Part shown: in pieces, positions 53,401 through 64,000 of the stretch | Position numbering within the stretch: the first letter of the stretch is position 1 | Layout of the letters: every line of letters begins with the position of its first letter | Assembly (NCBI GenBank): GCA_959347315.1 | Contig: OY365810.1 | Coordinates: 15,056,896 to 15,120,895 of the forward strand | Length of the DNA: 64,000 nucleotides | Reading direction: 5' to 3' | Origin: Bimastos eiseni | Taxonomy: Eukaryota; Annelida; Clitellata; Crassiclitellata; Lumbricidae | The notes under the pieces: generated by a model | Database searches by the model: none | What the model saw: only the letters and a program-made list of their open reading frames with translations | What the model was told of the DNA's origin: nothing | Translations under genes and position numbers: made by a program

Positions 53401-56400
53401 TGGATTTAATACCATGTTATGTATGTGCACCAGAGAGAAAGAGAGACAGAAGGCTGTAACGTCCTCTTTCCCCAAAACTCACCCCCATCTGGAGGGCTGG
53501 CTACAGGCCTGACTCGGGCGCTGCCCAGTGAAATGATGCATTTTATATCATAGTTCATAGTTCACTAAAAAACCCAAGTAAAAAAAAACAGTTGATTCAA
53601 AGGACTGACAGCAAAGCATACATGACTTTTAATAGTTCCACAAAATGAACCTCCGATTTGAATCAGTTAATCCTCCATCAATTCAAAGTAAATCTAATAC
53701 ATGTTTTGAGTAAAATATTATACAGGCCTTCAAGGATGATATCCAGAGCAATGGCCTCTCTTGACTGGTCAAAATACCAGATCTTTGGACAAACACTCTC
53801 TTCACACGAGGAAGTACTTGCAATGGCATCAGCTATAGCAGCTACAGCTTCTTATAAGCTCTACTGTAATATGATAATCTGAAAGTTCTGTTATGAAATG
53901 TCAGCAAACAGCAATAAATCAGCAATCAGCAGAATACAAGCAGCATCGCATATAACAAATGTAAAATGATTGAAATTTAACCACATGAAGAAGTTGTAAC
54001 TAGATAAATCATTGCTATCACTATGTATTAAAACACATAACCAAAACATTAACCAATTTGCACTCGCAATGTGAACTGATGTCACAGTATGTAAAATCAT
54101 ACGCTCACATTAGCTTTACATGAATACATGCAGCGATGCAATTCATAGCTAATAAAATGCTGCAAATAAAAAAGTTACTTAATGTATTTAGTTCATGAAA
54201 TATACAGCATTGCCAACAGTTATCCGTAACATGTAACGAGGTCAACAGGTTGACTAACAAATGGAGAGTCATCTTTTGAAATTATTTTGTAAGAAATGCA
54301 GTAAAACGCATCTGGCAAATGAGGTCGAGGTATCAACGACTGAGTGAGCATCCTACACCATTCGCATCCAATGTCTTTTTCTCACTGCCAATACTAAGAA
54401 GGGAAATAGCACACAGACCAGTAACATAGCAGGGATTATCAACTAAACAGCCACATTTGTTGTGAGACTTCACTTACAATATACAGCAACAACATAAGCA
54501 CTGAATGCTACGAGCAACTGGATACAACTTGACAGTTGATATCATCTTGTGTAAGAATAACAAATACTTTACTTTCCATTAAATGAAAGGAAAATAGTAT
54601 TCCCATAAATAAATTGCAATACTGTTAGAGTTAGTAATGCACACAAACTGTCTAGTATAAGGTCTATATATGCCAGATACCTGTATCGATCAGAGGTGTA
54701 ACAAGGTCTTGAAAAGCAGGGGGACATAATTTGAAAAATATTGCCCAAAGCACAAATTATCTTAACAAAAGTCATCTTAAAAAGTCATTGGAGAAATATA
54801 AAGAAGAACCGATTTGGGGAGCACATGGGGAGGCACTGAGCACTAAAACTGGGGGGCTTTGCCGCTTGTTACACCCCTGGTATCGATACAGATCGAATCA
54901 CCTTGAGATGTATTCTCGCTGACTTGAAGCTATGATGGCCATTGTACAAAAAGAGGCATGGTCCAAGTAGGCCCACAAAATCTTTTGCTAGTATCCCATG
55001 GGCTGGGAGTGCTGGGATTTGAATGAAGGTCACAGAGGTCGAAACACAATGCAAATTAGGTTCTCATCAAGAATGTAAACTCTTTAGCATCTTCAGATTT
55101 TATAAACAACATATAACTAAAGCAGAGTTAAAATATTATTGTGGTTGAGCTGTCTGCACCTCATGCACTACAGGGAGTATGATCGGAAGGACTTAACCCC
55201 TACCACTCCTGAGGCCGCTGTGAGCAGCCAATTTTAATGCGTTTTATATAATAACTGGAGGGCTAAGGGTAAATAAGCTCATCCCCGTTCCATAGATGTT
55301 TAAAGACGATATGGTGGCTAACATATGCAGTGAACATTTCACCGAACCATCTTTCGTACAATCATTCTTGGCTGCCTGACATCATCACCATAGTTTGCTA
55401 ATGTCACTGCAGTGCTTGAATAGTCAGACGGTCCAATGTGAGGTGACCAAGGTTACTGGTTGAACAGTAAAGACTAAAGTTACTTACTGTCAAGTCTACT
55501 CAAAGACTTCCTAATAAATGAACAGGTAAACGAAATATAAAACGAATCAAAGAACTGCTAAATAATTGAGACATTGCTTTGTTGAAACAAAAGTCTACTT
55601 CTACATTTTAGTACCATACAAATAATAAAACTATTAGTTAAGTACAATAATGCATCACTCTGACTTTATCACTGTCTAACACTCACATATAACATCGAGC
55701 AAGTTAGCAACATGCTCACACGTGAAACAACAATTTGATGCTCATAACTCTTAAATTGCAATTAAAGAGCTTTTAACCCTTTTTGATGACAATAAATTAA
55801 CAAATAGAGATACCAACAATTCCATCACTCAGCACCCCAAAACTGTGACATGTCACACATGGCAATCTTGACACAGATTGGTGACAGCTCCACACATTCA
55901 CGACTTTCACGGTAATCACGCACAAAACGATACTCGTAAACGAAGTTTAAGGATATGCACTGAGATGATGTGACACGTAACATGTATCTATGCGAGACTG
56001 GTGAACAATGTAACACTTCACATGTCTCAATAAATGTCATTCATGAGCATTGAAGCGAAGAAATAAACAATATCTGCAGTTAGTCGAATTTGCTTCCCAT
56101 TAACCCTGTAAAAGATGTTGGCCTTCAAAGTAGCTCACAGCAATTAACACATACAAGAAAAGGTTTTGACAAATGCCTCCATTCAGTGGTACATTGAAAA
56201 ATCAATCAGAACTTGATCAATACAACTGTAAAATTACTATGAGCAATCGAACGAATGCTACTGAATAATAGCGCTGAGAAGAGGTCGACCCAGAGTCAGA
56301 GGTCAAAACACAAGAACTGCGATAGTAGGAATTCAAAAGGAAACACCATATTGATCACAAGAATAATTTTTTTACACATTTTTAAGTCAGACTATTCAAT

Positions 56401-58584
56401 TATTATTTAATACTACCACGTCAACCAGTAAAGCAGACTTACAGTACCGTATAAGAAATTAATTATTTTGGCTGATACAAGTGGTTAGTCTCTCTTGAAG
56501 CAGCATGATATAAATGCCCACTTGCAAGTACCTTCAATTAATTAGTAAACAATTAATTAATTAATTAGTAAGAAGAAGGCCTTCCCTGTGCCAACAGAAG
56601 GGCTAGAAGTATGATGCTCAGAATTCAGTAGGTGAGGTGGTGAACATAAGTGCAAGTCTCCTCATCAATTGTAGGATTCATAACAGACAAACACACATTG
56701 CTAGACCTGGGCACCAGAGAATGACACATGGGAATAATACACTGAATCTGCAGTGGACAAACACACATAGGACAACAGCGTACCAACTTTCTACAGCCTA
56801 CGATGATCATTATCAACGACTCCTGTTTCTCTTCATCTAAAGCAAACCAAACAGAAAAAATAAAGATGATGCTTAACTACTATTAGGAAAAATAAGTTAC
56901 TAGAATACTTAATTATGATGAGTTAATTACTAGAGTTCAAACGGCAAGTGAAGAAACACACTCAGAACAGCAATTAACGCTAGATCCAATGACACCAGAT
57001 ACAATGTACGGCAGTAACGCACAAGTGTAAACGACATAAGGTGCAAATCTGTAACACAAGCAACAACAAAATCAGATTACGTATAACTGAAAACCAGTCA
57101 AACAAATCTACACTGGCCATCCAAAAATACAAAACTGAGCAGAAAACTTATTCTGACTTATATAAAAATCGCAAAAATCAACATTATTCAACATCGATTT
57201 AAAGTCAAATTCGACACGTGAACCAAACAAACAAACAGTTGCCTTGTTCTGCTTCATTTTGGATTCTTTGTTTTAAGGTCAGGTGAGGCAAAGTAAGGAG
57301 TATTAAGGTCAAGTTAGGCAAAAACAAATATAACACTACATACAAACAGACTATCCTCAACAGCAGGTAGGACAACATACAGTAAACATATGCAAATGTC
57401 TCAGCTTTGAAACGACAACAATCGCAGGTGACCCTCCAAGGGTCGCAGTAAATGTACAATAAATGCTTACATTCATATGCTGACAGCAAAGACAATGGGT
57501 CATTGTGCCAAGATGTGGCCACATTGCCTCTTTGGCTGTCTGAGCATCATGCAAAAAACGGCTACAAATAAAACATATGAATAATCACAGCAGCAAAAAA
57601 AACATTAGCACTAGATTAACTAAATGCAGATATTGACCAGCAGCATATTAAGAAACAAAATGCAGCATAAAATCTTTTGCTGCCAAATTCTGTTGTACCA
57701 TGCCGTGACAAAACAGCATGTATCACAACACATTCTCGCTATAACAAACACCTTCCGTAACACAGCAGTGCCGCTAAAAGGCTGCATTTCTCTAGTGAGT
57801 GCCAAAGGCCACATTGGCCAGTGAATTGAAACCTTCATAATAGTAAATATTGTGATTTTTAAAATAACATTACATGCACTTCACTATTTAAATGTGAACA
57901 TATGCAAAATATTGCAAGATGGAAGTAATTAGAATTAAATAAGTCAAAGAATTTAAACTGCACTTGATGTTACAATTCCGTTTTAAGAATAAAACATACT
58001 TAACCCTTCTGTACATCAAAATCACTATATTCCAAAAAACTTTTAGATATAAACCACTATTGCATTGCCTGTGAAGTTCTAAACATGGACAGTAAATAAT
58101 ATGACAGTAATCGTCAAAAATCATAAGTGAATATTAACGGAAGCATCTGAAATATCTCCTAGTGCATGCTACATCCGTAAAATTATCACAAAAACATTTC
58201 AGAATTGAGTCCACATGCAAAACATGTAGCAAATACAGCAGTAAGTTAAATACTGAAAGTATGCATCCAATGCGAAACCATTCAGGATACTCTAGAAGAC
58301 AACTGAGGACTTCTACACTAGAGCCATCATTATATACACCATGACTGCTAGACACTGGTACTGGTGACTTGGCAGGGTCCCTTTCAGTGAAATATGCCTT
58401 TTTCCGACCTGCTCTGTTGAGCCCATGTCACATTTTTCATGACCTTCTCCCTCCACATAAGAGATCACCCCTACAACATGCGATCCAGGTCAATTAGCCA
58501 CATCCTACCTAGAGTTGATGCCTTAGAAAAAATCTTTTATTTTGCAAATGATAGATGACTTAGTTCAAAATTGAAGCTATTATT

Positions 58585-58650
58585 TATACCTGTTGTAAGC
58601 TATTGTGTGTTTGCTGGTAGTCTAATAAAGAATATTCTTACTTACTTACT
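58585..58650 (+). repeat. LINE-type 3' tail
   Basis: CTAATAAAGAATATTCTTAC followed by TTACTTACT. A near-identical TTAATAAAGAATATACTTG tail is at about 60830-60850. Short tandem tails of this kind end many LINEs. Confidence 0.5.
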
Positions 58651-59814
58651 ATGACTGAACAACATTTGTAACATAGTGCAACGCACGCAAAGTTCCAGTT
58701 ATTTATCAGTGAATATTCATTAATAAGATTTATGAGCTACATATTGAAAAGTAAAGCAACATTGGCTTTGAAGGATCACTCGACTCAAATGTGTACACAA
58801 CACCAGCAACCGAAAAAACGTTTCCTTCACAGATACATTGCTAATTAAAATTGCTGCAAGATGACATACCATCAGTTGAATTTCTGAGGCAGCAGAGACA
58901 TGAGGTCATAACTCCTCTACCACCATGCTCACTCAGGTATATATCATCATAATGTCTTCAGAGCCTGAATTTCTGTATGCTTCAAATGAATACATTATAG
59001 TTTCATATGAGAAATTATACCAGACTATACTACGAATTGTTATAGGATGAAAGCAAAATAACCGCATTTGAAATGCAGATTAAATAGATTACTAAAGAAC
59101 AGCCAAGTAACTTCTGCATCATATGGTGTTTAAGGATAGAAATAACAACTTTAAAGAAAAATTCGACAAAACAATAACTTATAATAAATACGGGTCACAC
59201 ACAAAATGTTTTAATACATCTATTCAATTGCAAAACAACTCTGAATTTTGCAGTTTCAATCACACAAATACTTAAGATTCAGCAAAGCTAAAAAATAAGC
59301 AGTTAAATATTGTACCGATGTGAAAAACAATAAGACTATAAATACAACAAAGCGACTCTCGTAAATCTGAAGTCCTAAGCATGACACAAGGGCAGCGAAA
59401 AGGGATTATTTGAAACAAGTCTCAATCCAACGCAAAATTTCACCAAACTAATCTTGAAACAAATTCTGCCAACTTTGCATATTCAGATGTTGTTGAATCA
59501 GATTCTATCCACAACAGAATCATTTGTTTGGACTGCACTGGGCCCATAGCAGTCCAGCCTTTGGCACAATACGGGCACCGAAGGGATGAATGGACATGGG
59601 CTAATGCTGATATCAATCGACAGTTGTCAGCTATCAGAACTAATCATCTGTGCGATAACACTTACAAAGCTAAATTAATATGCGCATCAGTTTACATCAT
59701 TAAGCATATATTATTTCAGATTGAGGACTGTTTGAACAAATCAAATATACAGAAATAGCAGTAAAAAGATTTACACATGCATGTAATCACACATGTACAC
59801 TGACACACAAAACA

Positions 59815-59835
59815 CACACACACACACACAAAACA
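59815..59835. repeat. (CA)n tract
   Basis: About ten CACA units. Confidence 0.9.
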
Positions 59836-60200
59836 CATACAAAATTCAAATTCTCCCTCAAAACAGTTTCTTTCTAATCTGAAACGTCTTGCTTCCACTC
59901 TCGTGAAACCGTTACTTAAGTATTATGTTCCGGCAATTAAGCCAATCGTCAATCTTGCTTCTTCACACTTGGTACAAAGTTAAAAAAACACAATAAAATT
60001 TAAGACAAATGCTTGTTAATAAGATCTAAGACAAACAACGTCATTCAAAATTCATTCAAAACCCGAACATCTGAAAACCCGTCACATACCTCACCTTCTC
60101 CCATACACTCTCGAACACGACACTCCAAGCCAGATATTTTAAGTCCACGCAGAATATATTTATACATGTGTGTGATAAATAGGATTGGGCTGTACAGCGT

Positions 60201-60602
60201 CTAGTTCACGTCATTGGTGTCTGATGTATAATACTGCGATGGAACGAGCTTCTCCGAATGACTCGACTCGCCAGACTGTGCGACTGTTCGCTCCGTGATG
60301 TGCGCAAGTCGCCTCTCGATTGAAGGAAACTGCAACTGGCGACCCTCGTGGTGACTCTCGCCATCTGTACAGAAGACGAAGACGAAGACAATGGTGAGGC
60401 CACAGACGAGAGCAATCGTCGGCCAGAAGATGCAGTGTATTGCCGTGGCGACAGTCACAACCTCGAGTATTGCATAGCTGTGATCGTAGGGGTCATAATA
60501 GCATGTGAAGATGTCCTTCCCTGGCATAGCGTAAGTCTCAAAGAAATTCTCCACTGACCGAATGTTGTAAATTGTAATGCGATTGCATCGGTGATAAGAA
60601 CA
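60201..60602 (-). CDS. KCNMB-like last coding exon
   Basis: 133 residues from CSYHRC to the TAG at 60201: the C-terminal half of the extracellular loop, the second membrane segment (IHCIFWPTIALVCGLTIVFV) and a cytoplasmic tail with many Ser, Glu and His. Acceptor TTCTCCATTGTTGTAG. Confidence 0.9.
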   Translation of the reverse strand, partial: CSYHRCNRITIYNIRSVENFFETYAMPGKDIFTCYYDPYDHSYAILEVVTVATAIHCIFWPTIALVCGLTIVFVFVFCTDGESHHEGRQLQFPSIERRLAHITERTVAQSGESSHSEKLVPSQYYTSDTNDVN

Positions 60603-63600
60603 CTACAACAATGGAGAAAATATTATTACAAACAGAAAAGCATGAAATTTGTTTAACCAGATAAGTTATTGCGGACATAAAACCAAAGTCTTCATTTGCC
60701 AGTTTCCTGATGTCCTTTTCATCCCCAGACAGACAAAATAACCTAAAAATTCATTCATAATATGAATGTTATATTTAACCTAATGCAAGCATATCAAAGT
60801 GCAGATAGGTGGATGGCTTAATAAAGAATATACTTGTTTACTTATTAAAAACACATACAACAAAATAGTCCATATAACAAAACATATAAAGCATTGTAAA
60901 TAGATTAGGGGATAGTATTGTTGTTTCTGACACTCTAAAATCCAATAAAAGAATAGTCATTAACCAAATAAATGATTCCTAGGAAACTTATTACAAAATG
61001 CCAGATAAATAACTAAACAGGCAACAAAACCAAGAACTAATTACTTTCAAAGATTTCTCAAATCTGCTTCTTCTAACACATTTCTTTATATATTAACAGC
61101 TGTTTGAAATCACTCTTGCAAAGAAAACCTTCCAGGATTTAATTAAATTAAAATGAATAGATTTAATATGACACCCACTGCAGAACCTGGCATTCCACTG
61201 ACTGACATATGACATATCCTACGCATTTAATGGCAGCACAGAACTTGCTAGATTAGAATAGTTGTCTATTTAAATTCACCAGCCTTGCAGAATCATAACA
61301 GCCAATGAGTTGAAAGCACCTTAACAATTGCAGCAAACACCTAAACAAAGGGTAAAATAACAGATGAGTAATCACTTAAAATGCTCGAGAAAGTCAATAA
61401 ACCCTAATAGAAAATGCATGAAAGACAATGTTAACAGCCAAAGTGAAGTACTTAAAACAAACAGAATATGGATAATATCCAAAAGAATTCATCCATATGC
61501 AAAAACCACAGTGCTCAAATGTTGAAGTGGTTTTTGTACAACCTTAGAATAATGCCACTGAAACAACCTAGACAGTAAAAGCAAAACTTTAATGATGAGC
61601 TGCATTCCTTGCCCAGTTCCTTTTAGCACACTCCCATCGTTAAAATTTTAAGAACTCTTAAGACTTATGTGATACATCTTCTCCAGTAAATCATATAGAC
61701 TGTCATCAAAGAATAGTAATTTTAGACACACTTAAGCACAATGGAAGTAAGAAAATTGAAAGGGTTGATCAGTCTGAAAGACGTAGATTCTCTTTGGTAG
61801 CCGCTGTTGCATACATCAGTGGTTGGCCCCTCGCTCTTGCATCGCGGTTATTGTCAATGGAACTCAGACTCATTTTATACTAGCCTTAAAACTGTTCTTT
61901 TAGCTGTGCTGGAGTTGGGAGCACTTCTCAGTATTAGCCTTGAAGGGGCGCTACATAAATCTCTGTAATGAATACATGGATTACATGCTGTCATATTTGG
62001 TACCACAGACCGTTTTCAATCTTATGTCAAATTTTAAACATTTAGGCTTTTATATTTCATTTGAAAGAGGATACTTTCAGCTTCAAAATGACACCAGAAT
62101 AATTGCTTAAGCATGTTCCTAGTCAAAGTGATGTATAAAAAAAAGTACTTTCTGATTAGAACCCTTAAGTACCGTTTAGTACCATTAGATCATACAAAAC
62201 AAAGCAATACTTTTATAGAAATCACAAAAATCATGTTAAATAATAAAAATGTTAGAAAATCCACCAGTTACAAAATGTTCTAAAGGTATTTTCTAACTGT
62301 TTTGTGTGAACATCACATATTATTTTGAATTATATTTTAGTGTTCTATTCAATAACTCATATTGTGACGTACGATTGATTTTGGTCTGTGATGCCACATA
62401 TAATTATGGTATGCAATCCTATGCAACTCTTGAATGTATTAAGCAATTACTAGACACTACAACACCAGATGTCAAACATCGGATCAGACAGTTGACAACA
62501 GCAGAACCTGACTTGCCGAGATATCATTTCAATCACATGTATGGCATATCGAGGACCCTGAAGAAATCTTCTGCTATCTGTATATGAAAACCGTCCCCTG
62601 CTGTCCGTTTATTCATCATTTCACATGACCGTCAAGTGCCTAGTCATATGAACCAAACCGTTGCCAGCTTCAGAATCAGCCAATCTGAAGTCATGCAGGC
62701 CTGGAAATCTGTCACCGAAGTTTCCTTTACTTAGACACACAAGCCAGTGAGTGAGGATCGGATGGTATAAAAAATAAAATGAACTTGAACATAAGCAAAC
62801 GTTTCTTTAGAGGTATCCGCCAAACAATTTCAATTATAAGTAACAGACTACTCTGAAAAGAATGGGTGTTACTTATAATTGAAATTGTTCGGCCGCTGAC
62901 AGCCGTGTCATGTGTACGGCTGTCAACGGGTACTCGCCCAAGGCCGACTGCCCGGGCAACGAAATCAGTCCCAGGTACCCGACATTCCATAAAAATGCGA
63001 GATTTTACCTGAACATATACCAGAAATGTTCCGTTGAGCATATTAGCTGACTGCCCGGGCAATGAAATCGGTTTTTGGTGCCTGACATTCCATAAAAATG
63101 TGTAATTCCCCACATTTCCTAACAAAATATCTGCATGGTCGGGTACCCGGTCCGAGGGTCAACGGATACCCGGGACATGATTTCAACAGCCTTAGTCATA
63201 CGCACAGAAAAGCTCGCTTAGTCTAAGCCACCGAAGAGGCCAGTGGTTCATCCCGTCAAGACTAGGCTGCATAGCTATTGCCAACATGACTGACCTGACA
63301 AGTTCTGCAACACAGAGATTTGTGAAACTATTTTGGCTTGTTATATCACATACAGCATCTCTAAAGATTTCATCATTTAATGGGATCCATTCACATATGC
63401 ATATCGAGAAAATCTGGATGTGAATGACACATCAGAGCTTCTGCAAGGACTAAACTGTTGTGGTCCAGACATGTCAGGTTAAAAGACTGGCCTGAGGTAA
63501 TGGGTGGCACCATGTGTTACCATTCTCCAAATAATCCTGATCTAAAAATCAATTGCTTCAAGGAGGTCCTACAAGGGGTGTTAACACAAGTCTGCCATTG

Positions 63601-64000
63601 ACGTGTCTTTTTTTAGAATGACACCCAAGTAGCAGACATATGTATCAGTCAAGAAATATAACATCCACCATAAAATTACCATTACAATTTATTCACCTAG
63701 CCAATGTTTTGAATCATTGACCATCTTACCTGCAGAGCATTTTTCTGCAGATTGTATGTTTCATATGAGTCGTACAATGTTGCATTGGTTACAAACTCTT
63801 CTTCCACTGTACTAAAATTAACCAATACTTTGATGCATGGATACTGTGACTGACATGATGAGCTGCCATCTGTGGTACACGTACACTTCACCATTTCTTT
63901 CGTCTGTTCCAAGTACGACGCCATGCAACTGCTTTGCTCCATGTGTCGAATATAGACGTATGGTTTCACGTACAACAGTCCAAACGCGACCAACAGGGAA
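60201..64000 (-). CDS. BK-channel beta subunit (KCNMB-like), last two coding exons
   Basis: Exon 64000-63730 (continuing beyond the window) and exon 60602-60201 join in phase 0 (CTGCAG|GTAAGA and TTGTTGTAG|TGTTCT) into about 223 residues plus TAG. KCNMB proteins are accessory subunits of large-conductance Ca2+-activated K+ channels at the plasma membrane. They have two membrane segments and a Cys-rich extracellular loop. Visible: the end of the first membrane segment (LLVAFGLLYVKPYVY); loop with CTC, CQSQYPCIKVLVN and an N-glycosylation site (NFS); then CSYHRC after the intron, FTCYYDP, and the second membrane segment CIFWPTIALVCGLTIV with the family's HC.FWP signature. The Ser/His-rich ~50-residue C-tail is longer than in typical vertebrate members. 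The N-terminus is missing. Assignment to a KCNMB number is not possible from this. Confidence 0.9.
62823..62889. repeat. perfect 23-bp inverted repeat
   Basis: Arms 62823-62845 (AACAATTTCAATTATAAGTA..) and 62867-62889 are exact complements around a 21-base loop. Located inside the KCNMB-like intron. Confidence 0.9.
62947..63120. repeat. 103-bp tandem repeat (CTGCCCGGGCAA)
   Basis: Two units, starting at 62947 and 63050: ACTGCCCGGGCAA.GAAATC, CCGACATTCCATAAAAATG. Flanked by GGGTACTCG and CGGGTACCCGG/GGATACCCGGG motifs in opposite orientation (about 62929 and 63140-63175), suggesting the remains of a DNA transposon. Confidence 0.8.
63730..64000 (-). CDS. KCNMB-like penultimate coding exon (5' part outside window)
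   Basis: Frame open to the window edge. The first in-window triplets read SLLVAFGLL, the end of membrane segment 1. No ATG starts here; the true start is beyond 64000. Donor CTGCAG|GTAAGATG at 63729. Confidence 0.88.

Larger units (their letters stand above)
53401..60200. other. AT-rich, repeat-poor region; possible KCNMB-like 3' UTR
   Basis: TAGGCCTA motifs and LINE debris become scarce here and no frame shows a recognisable domain. Because the KCNMB-like stop is at 60201 on the - strand, the right part may be its 3' UTR. A - strand AATAAA is at 58541-58536, but I cannot tell whether it is used. A LINE-like tail (TAATAAAGAATATTCTTACTTACTTACT, in two halves) lies at about 58621-58650. Confidence 0.4.
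60603..63729 (-). other. KCNMB-like intron (3127 bp)
   Basis: GT-AG, phase 0, splitting the loop just before the CSY motif. It contains a LINE-type tail near 60830, a perfect hairpin at 62823-62889 and the 103-bp tandem repeat near 62947. The frame at 62306-62587 on the + strand has no recognised motif. Confidence 0.85.

Noticed and set aside
63994..64000. Start of the KCNMB-like protein near 63993
   Set aside because: The triplet there is TTG inside the first membrane segment and the frame stays open to the window edge; the real start is outside.

Overview
This is an animal nuclear genome window: long introns with GT-AG boundaries, tRNA-derived SINEs, LINE and Gypsy remnants, MITEs and large microsatellites. 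The palindrome TAGGCCTA and its GGCCTA core recur dozens of times in the non-coding DNA. I associate this with echinoderm genomes, so a marine deuterostome invertebrate is the best guess (inference, not proof).

Two gene systems are supported. (1) Between about 4.6 and 42.7 kb on the + strand lies a pair of related genes for a predicted secreted protein that I do not recognise. The second copy (28974-41006) can be assembled into eight coding exons. All seven introns are phase 1 and the exons join into one 234-codon reading frame: signal peptide, then alternating acidic linkers and short amphipathic-helix modules. The first copy (4653-14070) carries the signal exon and three paralogous modules in a different order and reads through to a 120-codon frame. 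Length differences between paralogous exons are all multiples of three, while introns vary freely. A probable 3' UTR exon follows the second copy at 42498. (2) On the - strand, the right end holds the last two coding exons of a BK-channel beta-subunit (KCNMB-like) gene whose 5' part lies beyond base 64000.

The rest is mostly mobile and simple-sequence DNA. At 2.1-3.3 kb there is a fold-back element. At 6.5-13 kb there are several LINE fragments, one split by a Harbinger-like MITE with a TTA target duplication. At 16-18.4 kb there is a broken Gypsy pol gene, with a second Gypsy fragment at 43.7-44.4 kb. A tRNA-SINE family is present at 11.6, 31.7 and 40.4 kb and a different one at 30.8 and 32.9 kb. 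LINE pieces lie at 23.8-24.7, 34.5-35.5 and 42.2 kb. Duplicated blocks occupy 47.2-50.5 kb, with a hAT-like MITE at 49.6 kb. Large microsatellites and minisatellites are at 20.4, 22.6, 25.7, 41.1 and 41.8 kb. The stretch 50.9-60.2 kb is AT-rich and repeat-poor and may include the 3' UTR of the KCNMB-like transcript.

The most novel item is the modular secreted-protein gene pair: symmetric phase-1 exons, duplicated two-exon units, exon-order permutation between paralogues and at least one apparently decaying module.
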